Shown here piece by piece: positions 1 to 7,387 of a stretch of DNA of 45,005 nucleotides (the stretch's first letter is position 1; each line of letters starts with the position of its first letter). Source of the stretch: an uncultured Mollicutes bacterium (GTDB lineage: Bacteria > Bacillota_I > Bacilli_A > Acholeplasmatales > Anaeroplasmataceae); NCBI GenBank assembly GCA_900540705.1, contig UQGR01000008.1, positions 1 through 45,005 of the forward strand, in the 5' to 3' direction. A program made the position numbers and the translations under genes. The notes under the pieces were generated by a model that saw nothing but the letters and a program-made list of their open reading frames with translations, ran no database searches and had not been told where the DNA came from.

Positions 1-1
1 A

Positions 2-118
2 GTTTTAATCCTATTGGTTAGCTTACTTCTTATTGTAGATGGCTTTTTGGCAAAACCGGCATCTAGAAGAGTAAAAACAGAAAAGAAAAAGAAGACCAAA
101 AATAAAGAAGAAAAGTAA
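2..118 (+). CDS. C-terminal end of a membrane protein (partial)
   Basis: The window opens inside a reading frame that runs to a TAA at 116-118 with no start inside the window. The visible 38 residues are a hydrophobic segment rich in Leu, Val and Ile (about 12 residues), a short linker with a proline, and a strongly basic tail made almost only of Lys, Glu, Arg and Thr. This is the pattern of a last transmembrane helix followed by a positively charged cytoplasmic tail. A clear intrinsic terminator follows 22 bp later, which supports this being a true gene end. The family cannot be named from this fragment. Confidence 0.55.
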   Translation, partial: VLILLVSLLLIVDGFLAKPASRRVKTEKKKKTKNKEEK

Positions 119-139
119 AGAAAATAAAGTTTTTTGATG

Positions 140-174
140 TAATCCTACCAATTTTGATAGGATTATATTTTTTT
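140..174 (+). terminator. Intrinsic terminator after the partial membrane gene
   Basis: A perfect 8-bp stem (TAATCCTA at 140-147 with TAGGATTA at 158-165) closes a 10-nt loop and is followed directly by TA and a run of seven T. It separates the upstream gene from the adhE promoter. Confidence 0.8.
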
Positions 175-180
175 CTTAAT

Positions 181-194
181 AGTAAACGTTTACT
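181..194. promoter_or_regulatory. 14-bp perfect palindrome, candidate LacI-family operator for adhE
   Basis: AGTAAACGTTTACT is a perfect inverted repeat centred on a CG step. The AAACGTTT core is the usual shape of LacI/GalR-family operators, including CcpA cre sites, but the outer positions differ from the cre consensus (AG...CT instead of TG...CA). It touches the -35 region of the adhE promoter, a position suited to repression. The binding protein is not in this window; the assignment is inference. Confidence 0.5.
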
Positions 195-224
195 TGTTTT
201 AAATTCGAAAAATTTATATATAAT
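194..224 (+). promoter_or_regulatory. adhE promoter
   Basis: A perfect TATAAT at 219-224 lies 14 bp before the possible TTG at 238 and about 47 bp before the likely ATG at 271. The best -35 match is TTGTTT at 194-199, with a rather long spacer of 19 bp. The palindrome at 181-194 abuts it. Confidence 0.5.
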
Positions 225-270
225 AAGGACGTAGAGATTGTTGAATAATAAAGTTTATACGGAGGATATT

Positions 271-2898
271 ATGGAAGAAAAAGTATTAACTCCTCAAGAT
301 GAGGTCAATCTACTTGTTGAAAGAGCTCAAAAGGCCTTAGAGGCTTATGCGTCTTATACGCAGGAGCAAATCGACTATATTGTTGCAAAATGTTCTGTTG
401 CAGCATTAGATAAGCATGGTGAACTTGCCAAGCTAGCAATTGAAGAAACAGGACGTGGCGTGTTTGAAGATAAGGCAACTAAAAACTTATTTGCCTGTGA
501 ATATGTCACTCATAATATGAAAAGAACAAAAACAGTAGGTATTATCAGTGAGGATCCTGTTACAGGAATCACAGAGCTTGCTGAACCAGTAGGTGTAGTT
601 GCAGGTGTTACGCCTGTTACCAATCCAACATCTACAGCTATATTTAAAGCATTAATTTGCTTGAAAACGAGAAATCCAATTATTTTTGGTTTTCACCCTT
701 CTGCACAGAAATGTTCTGTTGCCGCTGCACAAGTGGTATATGATGCTGCTGTAGAAGCAGGAGCTCCTGAATATTGTATTCAGTGGATTGAGCATCCAAG
801 TATGGACGCTACAAGCGCCTTAATGAATCATCCAAATGTTGCAACGATTTTAGCAACAGGTGGTAATGCTATGGTACGTGCTGCCTACTCTTGTGGTAAG
901 CCTGCTCTAGGTGTAGGTGCCGGTAATGTTCCTGCTTATATGGAAAAGACCTGTAATATTCGTCAGGCAGTAAATGACATTGTAATGTCAAAGTCCTTTG
1001 ATAATGGTATGATTTGTGCTTCTGAACAAGCTGTCATTATTGATAAGGAAATTTTAGAAGAGTCTGTAAATGAATTTAAGTCCTTCGGAGCTTACTTTGT
1101 GTCTCCAAGTGAAAAGAAAAAGCTTGAGAAATATATGTTTGGTGTAGAGAAGGAAGAAGATAAACCTTTAGCTAAGCTAAATCCAGTAATCGTTGGAAAG
1201 AGTGCAAAATACATTGCAAATGAAGCAGGCTTTAATGTTCCAGAAAATACAGTAATTTTATGTGTAAACTGTAAGAGTGTTGGTGTAGAAGAGCCTTTAA
1301 CACGTGAAAAGCTTTCTCCAGTATTGGCTGTTTTAAAATCTAATTCTACAGATGAGGGTATTGAACTAGCTAAGAAAATGGTTGAATTCAATGGTTTAGG
1401 ACATTCTGCAGCAATTCATACGGCGGATGAAGCCTTGACAAAGCGCTTTGGAGATATCATTCCAGCGATTCGTATCATTGCAAATTCTCCATCTACTTTC
1501 GGTGGTATTGGTAATGTTTATAACTCATTCATTCCATCTTTAACTTTAGGTTGTGGCTCCTATGGTCATAACTCAGTTGCTGGAAATGTCAGTGCGATTA
1601 ACTTATTAAACGTAAAGAAAGTAGGTCAAAGAAGAAATAATATGCAATGGTTTAAGGTTCCTGCTAAAATCTATTTTGAGAGAAATTCAATTGAATATTT
1701 ACATCAAATGAAGGAAATGAGTAAGGTCATCATTGTAACTGACCGTTCCATGGTGGATTTAGGCTATGTTAACCGAGTTACAGACCAGTTAAAGCTAAGA
1801 AGCCCAGAGGTACAGCATCAGTTATTCTGCGATGTTGAACCAGATCCATCTATTCAGACCGTATTAAAGGGAGTTCAATTGATGCGTTCCTTTGAACCAG
1901 ATACAATCATTGCTTTAGGTGGAGGCTCCTCTATGGATGCAGCGAAGGGTATGTGGTTATTCTATGAACACCCAGAGGTTAATTTTAATGATTTAAAACA
2001 AAAATTTATGGATATTCGTAAGAGAGCCTTCCAGTATCCTGAGTTAGGAAGAAAGTCTAAGCTGATTTGTATTCCAACTACCTCAGGTACAGGCTCTGAG
2101 GTTACTCCATTTGCCGTTATTACGGATAAGATTGAGCATAAGAAATATCCATTGACAGATTATTCTTTAACTCCAACCGTTGCCATCATTGATCCAGCGC
2201 TTACAATGACCCTACCTAAGTCTATTACAGCAGATACGGGAATGGATGTATTGACTCACGCTACTGAGGCATTTGTATCCACTTTAGCATCTGATTATAC
2301 AGATGGTTTAGCAATTCAAGCTATTAAGATGGTATTTGCTTATCTAGAAAGAGCTTATAAAAATGGAGCTAATGATCCAGAAGCTCGTGAGAAGATGCAT
2401 AATGCGTCTGCCCTTGCAGGTATGGCTTTTGCGAATGCATTCTTAGGTATGAACCATTCTATGGCTCATAAGATTGGTGGAGAATTCCATGTTCCCCATG
2501 GTCGTGCTAACGCAATTCTGTTACCATTTACCATTCGTTATAATGGAACAAAGCCACAAAAGCTTTCTACTTGGCCAAAATATAATTATTATAAGGCCGA
2601 TGAAAAATATGCAGAGCTTGCAAGAATTTTAGGATTACCTGCATCAACTATTGAGGAAGGTGTAGAGTCTTACGCAAAGGCCTGTGGTGAGTTAGGTATG
2701 AAGTGTGGTATTAAGATGAATTTCAAGAGTCAAAATATCGATGAACAAACCTATTTAAGTCAAATTGAGAAGTTATCCTATTTGGCTTATGAGGATCAGT
2801 GCTCTCCAGCCAACCCTCGTGTTCCAATGGTAGAAGATATGCAAAAGATTTTAAAGGATGCATATTATACTGAGGAATTCTTTGAGAAGGCAGAATAA
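271..2898 (+). CDS. adhE: Bifunctional acetaldehyde-CoA/alcohol dehydrogenase AdhE
   Basis: AdhE reduces acetyl-CoA to acetaldehyde and then ethanol, regenerating NAD+ during fermentation; family members assemble into cytosolic spirosome filaments. The 875-residue product has the standard two-part build. The N-terminal aldehyde dehydrogenase half (about residues 1-440) carries the catalytic cysteine in the GMICASEQ motif near C249. The C-terminal iron-dependent alcohol dehydrogenase half has the GGGSSMDAAKG nucleotide-binding motif near residue 550 and His-rich metal ligands in the NHSMAHK and HVPHGRAN motifs. I chose ATG 271 because GGAGG at 261-265 sits 5 bp upstream; the frame is also open from a TTG at 238, but that adds only 11 residues with no homologous look. 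Ends 5 bp before yhbY. A LacI-type palindrome at the promoter suggests repression by sugar or redox state. Confidence 0.97.
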   Translation: MEEKVLTPQDEVNLLVERAQKALEAYASYTQEQIDYIVAKCSVAALDKHGELAKLAIEETGRGVFEDKATKNLFACEYVTHNMKRTKTVGIISEDPVTGITELAEPVGVVAGVTPVTNPTSTAIFKALICLKTRNPIIFGFHPSAQKCSVAAAQVVYDAAVEAGAPEYCIQWIEHPSMDATSALMNHPNVATILATGGNAMVRAAYSCGKPALGVGAGNVPAYMEKTCNIRQAVNDIVMSKSFDNGMICASEQAVIIDKEILEESVNEFKSFGAYFVSPSEKKKLEKYMFGVEKEEDKPLAKLNPVIVGKSAKYIANEAGFNVPENTVILCVNCKSVGVEEPLTREKLSPVLAVLKSNSTDEGIELAKKMVEFNGLGHSAAIHTADEALTKRFGDIIPAIRIIANSPSTFGGIGNVYNSFIPSLTLGCGSYGHNSVAGNVSAINLLNVKKVGQRRNNMQWFKVPAKIYFERNSIEYLHQMKEMSKVIIVTDRSMVDLGYVNRVTDQLKLRSPEVQHQLFCDVEPDPSIQTVLKGVQLMRSFEPDTIIALGGGSSMDAAKGMWLFYEHPEVNFNDLKQKFMDIRKRAFQYPELGRKSKLICIPTTSGTGSEVTPFAVITDKIEHKKYPLTDYSLTPTVAIIDPALTMTLPKSITADTGMDVLTHATEAFVSTLASDYTDGLAIQAIKMVFAYLERAYKNGANDPEAREKMHNASALAGMAFANAFLGMNHSMAHKIGGEFHVPHGRANAILLPFTIRYNGTKPQKLSTWPKYNYYKADEKYAELARILGLPASTIEEGVESYAKACGELGMKCGIKMNFKSQNIDEQTYLSQIEKLSYLAYEDQCSPANPRVPMVEDMQKILKDAYYTEEFFEKAE

Positions 2899-2903
2899 GA
2901 GCC

Positions 2904-3203
2904 GTGCTTACTCCAAAACAAAAAGCGTATCTCAAAGGGTTAGCTCATCCCATAAAATCCTGTTTTCAGATAGGAAAAGAGGGTTTGAGTGAAAATCTTA
3001 AAAGAGATGTATTAAATTATTTGAAAAAGCATGAATTAATGAAGATTAGCATCTTAAATAATTCTAGTGTTACCTTTGAAGAGGCTGAAAGCTTCTTTGG
3101 TACAGCTGATATTGAGGTTGTACAAAAGATAGGACATATTTTAGTTCTTTACAAGCATTCTGATGTAAAAGAAAACTCAATTGTGTTACCTATAAAAAAA
3201 TAA
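2904..3203 (+). CDS. yhbY: YhbY-family CRM-domain RNA-binding protein
   Basis: YhbY proteins are about 97-residue CRM-domain proteins that bind pre-50S ribosomal particles and assist ribosome assembly. The 99-residue product starts with the typical LTPKQKAYLKGLAHPIK block and has the QIGKEGL motif that corresponds to the GxxG RNA-binding loop, so the domain is complete. The start is a GTG at 2904, only 5 bp after the adhE stop, without a good Shine-Dalgarno sequence; it is probably translated by coupling to adhE. In many Bacillota this gene sits with yqeH/nadD, so its place behind adhE is a local rearrangement. A long hairpin follows the stop. Confidence 0.9.
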   Translation: MLTPKQKAYLKGLAHPIKSCFQIGKEGLSENLKRDVLNYLKKHELMKISILNNSSVTFEEAESFFGTADIEVVQKIGHILVLYKHSDVKENSIVLPIKK

Positions 3204-3207
3204 ACCC

Positions 3208-3252
3208 ATAAAAAGCAAGAACCTACTAAATATAGACTTGCTTTTTATATTT
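3208..3252 (+). terminator. Hairpin terminator after yhbY
   Basis: ATAAAAAGCAAG (3208-3219) pairs perfectly over 12 bp with CTTGCTTTTTAT (3237-3248). The T tract lies inside the 3' arm, as is common for A/T-rich bidirectional terminators. Confidence 0.65.
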
Positions 3253-3278
3253 AATAAAATGTCGAACTTAATAATATA

Positions 3279-3305
3279 TTGCAAATTAAAATTTTATGTT
3301 ATAAT
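3279..3305 (+). promoter_or_regulatory. Promoter of the M60 peptidase gene
   Basis: TTGCAA (3279-3284) and a perfect TATAAT (3300-3305) with a 15-bp spacer lie about 40 bp upstream of the start codon. AAGGAG at 3333-3338 serves the ATG at 3347. Confidence 0.55.
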
Positions 3306-3346
3306 ACATATCGTAAAATGATTTTTAAAAATAAGGAGTTATTATT

Positions 3347-6300
3347 ATGCCAGAAAAAAAGTCATCAACACCTAAAACAGTAGCAACCAAGTCTTCTACA
3401 ACGAAGGAAAGTGCTGCTACAAAGACAACTGCAGCTAAAACGACCACAGCTACTAAAACGACTTCCCCTAAGACGAGTACTCCTACTACGACAAAGGCAA
3501 GTACCACCACAAAGTCAACTGTAGCTAAAACTACTGCATCTGCAAAACCAACAGCGCCTAAGGCCAGTGCTACAACGAAGCCAAGTACTACCAAGCCAAC
3601 AACGGGGAAGGTAGTTCCGGGAGAAAATCATGAAGTAAAGGAACAGCCTGCCACCCCTAAAAATAAGGAGGTATCTACTAGCACAGCTCCTAAAAAGGAG
3701 ACTCCAGTAGAAAAACAGGCTTCTTCAAAAAAAGAAACAAAGCCTACGAATCAGGATAATAGTAAAAGAGTCAAATTAATTTCTCTTTTATCCCTTGGAG
3801 GCTTCATTTTATTATTTGCTATTGTGATTGTTTGTGTACTATGTGTTAAATCCTGTTCCTTAAATGATAAGGATTATTCTAATCAGTATAAGACCTCTAC
3901 TAGGGTAGGATATGAAGCAGAGGTTATTGGAACAGTAGATAGAAAAATTCCAGAGGATGTTAAGGATGAGGGTAAATCTTCTGTAGGATATCCGAAATTT
4001 GGATACACCTTGAATTCTTGTATTGGTACCTCTGAAGAGAAAGTTGCTTTAAGAAATGCCATCATTGCTGAATCAAGCTATTTGACCTCAGTGAATACTT
4101 GGAATGGTGGTGGCGGTGGCTACAACCGTATGGATAGTGAGGGAAAGCTATACAAGGATAATGAACCAGTATTAGATGCATCTGGTAATCAAAGACAGCT
4201 ATATAAGCATACAGGCTCTGTTGGCTTATATTTAGGAGATGTCTCTGATGATGAAAAAGGAATTGTAAAGCGTGTCACAATGGAACCTAGAGGCTATAAT
4301 GGATATGGCGTCACTGGTGTGTATGCCCCTGCTGGAGAGGTAATAAAAATTGAAATGTCAAGACAAGACATGGAAGCTACAGCGGGAATCAGTATTCATA
4401 TTGGACAAGCATTATATAATGGAAAAGCGAATAACATTTGGACTGCCAAAAATGCGATGAACCGTATGCCAGTCATTTTAAATACTATGCTTGTTACAAA
4501 AGATTTGGCTGAATATAATGAGGAAACGGATACCTATACAGCCTATGTTGGTTCCTATGTGGGTGGACCAGTATATGTCAGAAATGAGAGTGTATCCTTC
4601 TCTATTACCATTTCTGGGGCGGTACCATATTCCCATTTTATTTTAGGATATACAACGAAGGAAGAATTTGAGGAAAACTCCAAATCCTCTGCCCCATATT
4701 TTGATTTGGAGGTATGGGAGTATGGAGTATTACATTCAGGTCCTAAGAAATATGCAGAACCATTTAGCTATGATGACTTATATGATGCAGCAATTTTATG
4801 GGATAAAATTGCATTAGTTTCTACTCAAGTACGTAGACAAGGAATTGTATTCTTATATGATCCGTTTGTTGCTGCTGGAGCTGCCGTTGCCTTCCCAGGA
4901 CAAGGATCTGTAAACTGTCCAATGGGATGGATGCCAGGCTCCTTAAATTATAAGGCGTTTGTCAATGGTGGTTCCTGGGGAAATATGCATGAATATAATC
5001 ATAACTTCCAGGGATGGGGACTAGGAAATGGTGGAGAAGTAACTAATAATGCTCTAAACCTAGTTTCCTATAGTCTATTTACCAGAATCTCATCAAGTCG
5101 TCAAATTGGTTCTACCAGTGAAGGCTTGGGTGGTTGGAATGCCTATACTAATGCTTCCTGGGCTTTAAGAGATATTACAGAGAGCCGCTATAGTAATGGT
5201 AAAATGGGTTTATCCATTTATGCCAATATGCTCCATAGCTTTGGACAAGAAATATTTATGGATTCTGTGAAAACTTCTGGAGGACAGTCCATTGATAAAT
5301 GGTTTACAGCTACGATGAATGCTTCTCAGTATGATATGACCTATTTCTATAAAGATTTAATCGGGTATGAGGTTTCTGAGTCTGTTTTAAGCACGGCTAA
5401 ATCAAAGGAATATCCAATGTTTGTTCCTGTTGCCTCTATCTATCAAACAGGTAGAAGCTTTACCTATGAAGGTGAAAAGAGATATACAGAGACGATGCAG
5501 CCTTATGTAATACCTTATGGAGAGGAGTATACCTTTGATTTAGGAAAATGTACATTTGACTCTGGTAATATTTACCAGGGGGGCAGTATCGTAATTCCTA
5601 ATGGCTTTAGCTATAAAATTAAGAGTATCAGTCAGCCAGAAAATGGTACAATTGAAGAATTAGAAAACAATATGGTTAAGTTTACTCCAAATGAAGCCTT
5701 ACGCTCAGGAAAAATTTATGTGACTTTAGAAATTACAAAGGATGATGGAGCATTTAAGGTTGAGGATGTTGATTTGGCTCTCGAATTTGTTCAGTCTCAT
5801 GAAAAAAACAAGACGATGCTTGAAAGAACAACTTACACCTATAGTGCAGAACAAATGTATACAAGTGCAACAGAAGCCTTTGAAGCAAATTATGCAAATT
5901 ATACAGACAAGGTTGAAGGAGACAATCAAAATCCTATACTAAATGGAAAGGTTGTTCAAAATGGAAATGCAGAAGTTTGGTTTACAGATAAACCAGAAAA
6001 CCAGGTAGTAGAAATTAAAGGAAAAATGCATGTGGATGAAACAGCCAAATATCGAATTGCGTTAAGAGGAAGATGGAATTGTGCATTGTATGTTTCCTTT
6101 GATGAAGGAAAAGAATATGAACTGGCCGCTACTTATGTACAGACGAATACCTTCAATGCAAACTTTCCAAATACAGAGGGCACCTATAAGGATTATGAAT
6201 TAGAAGCTGATACATGGGTTTATTTCAAAGCGGTATTGCTTGTTGGCAATGATGGAGCCAGAGCTAGCTTTATTGGAGTAGGCTGGGGCAAATTTACTCC

Positions 6301-7243
6301 AGAGGCTCCAATTATGGATGAAAATGGAGAAGTGATAGGCGTAATTCCAGAAAGTGTCAAGGTTTCCTATGCTAGTGCTTATAGAGAATCCTATGAATTT
6401 GACAATTCTAAATTTGAGTCTGATTATTTCTATAAGAGAACCTATAAGTATTCCTACAATGACAATATTATATACTCCCAGCAACAAACCATTGTTTCAC
6501 AATTTGGCTATACACCTTGGAGTGCTACAGATCATAAAATTGAAAATTTAGTGGATGGAAAGACAAATACCTACATTCATACAAATTACACTGCCTCTGA
6601 ACAAAAGCCATTAATATTAACTGTAGATATGGGCGAAGCCATCAAGGCAAACCGAATGGTATTATATACACAAAATAGATCTGACCCGCATTATCCAAAG
6701 GACTTTATGCTTCAGGGAAGTATGGATGGAGAAAACTACTTTACTATTGGAACCTTTACTGATGCAAAGCTTTCCAATGCGAGAGTCACAGTGGATTTTG
6801 AAGAAACAGAGTTTAGATATTATCGTATCACTATGACTAAATCCTCTAACCGGTATCTCATTATCAGTAAAATAGAGTTTGCAAATATTTTTGAAATTCC
6901 AAATGGTAATCATATTTCCTTAGATTCAGAAGAGGTAAAGCTCAAAGGAGATTGGACGCCTGAGTACGTTCTTTCCTCTTTTGGTCATTCCTATACGGGA
7001 AAGAAAAATTCTTCAGTAGAGTTTGAGTTTGAGGGAACTCGCTTTGGTATTTTATCTACTGCTCAATTGGATCATAATTTTGAGGTTTATATTGATGGAA
7101 ATAAGATAGATTCTATATCTGTAAAAGAGGCTTCTAACGGAGCTATGATGAGTTATATTTCCACTTTACTAGAAGAAGGAAAGCATACAGTACTAATCAA
7201 ATGTACAGGAAATGCGAACATAGATTCTATAGTATATTGGTAA
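3347..7243 (+). CDS. Membrane-anchored M60 (enhancin-type) mucin peptidase with carbohydrate-binding modules
   Basis: M60-like gluzincins cleave heavily O-glycosylated host mucins. In order, the 1298 residues show: a low-complexity Thr/Lys/Ala/Ser/Pro-rich segment (about 1-140); one transmembrane helix (about 144-167); the M60 domain, beginning near residue 324 with the typical GVYAPAGEV block and carrying the zinc motif HEYNH at 548-552 with downstream Glu564 (HExxH then E, as M60 requires); a PA14-like beta-rich module (about 860-980); an F5/8 type C (discoidin) module (about 1050-1180); and a C-terminal beta-rich segment (about 1185-1298) that may be another galactose-binding fold. There is no LPXTG motif, so anchoring is by the N-terminal helix with the catalytic part outside. 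It has its own promoter and terminator. Peptidase assignment is firm; mucin as substrate is from family knowledge. Confidence 0.9.
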   Translation: MPEKKSSTPKTVATKSSTTKESAATKTTAAKTTTATKTTSPKTSTPTTTKASTTTKSTVAKTTASAKPTAPKASATTKPSTTKPTTGKVVPGENHEVKEQPATPKNKEVSTSTAPKKETPVEKQASSKKETKPTNQDNSKRVKLISLLSLGGFILLFAIVIVCVLCVKSCSLNDKDYSNQYKTSTRVGYEAEVIGTVDRKIPEDVKDEGKSSVGYPKFGYTLNSCIGTSEEKVALRNAIIAESSYLTSVNTWNGGGGGYNRMDSEGKLYKDNEPVLDASGNQRQLYKHTGSVGLYLGDVSDDEKGIVKRVTMEPRGYNGYGVTGVYAPAGEVIKIEMSRQDMEATAGISIHIGQALYNGKANNIWTAKNAMNRMPVILNTMLVTKDLAEYNEETDTYTAYVGSYVGGPVYVRNESVSFSITISGAVPYSHFILGYTTKEEFEENSKSSAPYFDLEVWEYGVLHSGPKKYAEPFSYDDLYDAAILWDKIALVSTQVRRQGIVFLYDPFVAAGAAVAFPGQGSVNCPMGWMPGSLNYKAFVNGGSWGNMHEYNHNFQGWGLGNGGEVTNNALNLVSYSLFTRISSSRQIGSTSEGLGGWNAYTNASWALRDITESRYSNGKMGLSIYANMLHSFGQEIFMDSVKTSGGQSIDKWFTATMNASQYDMTYFYKDLIGYEVSESVLSTAKSKEYPMFVPVASIYQTGRSFTYEGEKRYTETMQPYVIPYGEEYTFDLGKCTFDSGNIYQGGSIVIPNGFSYKIKSISQPENGTIEELENNMVKFTPNEALRSGKIYVTLEITKDDGAFKVEDVDLALEFVQSHEKNKTMLERTTYTYSAEQMYTSATEAFEANYANYTDKVEGDNQNPILNGKVVQNGNAEVWFTDKPENQVVEIKGKMHVDETAKYRIALRGRWNCALYVSFDEGKEYELAATYVQTNTFNANFPNTEGTYKDYELEADTWVYFKAVLLVGNDGARASFIGVGWGKFTPEAPIMDENGEVIGVIPESVKVSYASAYRESYEFDNSKFESDYFYKRTYKYSYNDNIIYSQQQTIVSQFGYTPWSATDHKIENLVDGKTNTYIHTNYTASEQKPLILTVDMGEAIKANRMVLYTQNRSDPHYPKDFMLQGSMDGENYFTIGTFTDAKLSNARVTVDFEETEFRYYRITMTKSSNRYLIISKIEFANIFEIPNGNHISLDSEEVKLKGDWTPEYVLSSFGHSYTGKKNSSVEFEFEGTRFGILSTAQLDHNFEVYIDGNKIDSISVKEASNGAMMSYISTLLEEGKHTVLIKCTGNANIDSIVYW

Positions 7244-7255
7244 AACAATTCGATG

Positions 7256-7290
7256 AACGTCATTTCTTAGAAAATGGCGTTTTTCTTTTT
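7256..7290 (+). terminator. Intrinsic terminator after the M60 peptidase gene
   Basis: AACGTCATTT (7256-7265) pairs with AAATGGCGTT (7272-7281) with one G-T wobble and is followed by a T-rich tract. Confidence 0.8.
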
Positions 7291-7387
7291 GTCGAAAATT
7301 ATAAAATAAAGTTTAACTATGTTTTAGTTTTATTTTTTGTTAGAATTTGTTATAATAATAACATATATAGATTAGGATGTGATTACT

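Noticed and set aside
3325..3594. Minus-strand reading frame rich in Val, Leu and Ala opposite the M60 N-terminus
   Set aside because: It is the antisense of the Thr/Lys/Ala repeat; no Shine-Dalgarno and the composition follows from the repeat on the other strand.
3347..3777. CRISPR-like or minisatellite array in the repetitive 5' part of the M60 gene
   Set aside because: The repetition is at amino-acid level (KTT, TTK, AKT) without constant-length repeats and spacers; no CRISPR array is seen in the window.
3347..7243. LPXTG cell-wall anchoring of the M60 protein
   Set aside because: No LPXTG-like motif or C-terminal hydrophobic/charged tail; the C-terminus ends in a beta-rich module.
7337..7356. 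TTGTTA as -35 of the polA promoter
   Set aside because: Only 8 bp separate it from TATAAT at 7351-7356, too short for a sigma-A promoter.
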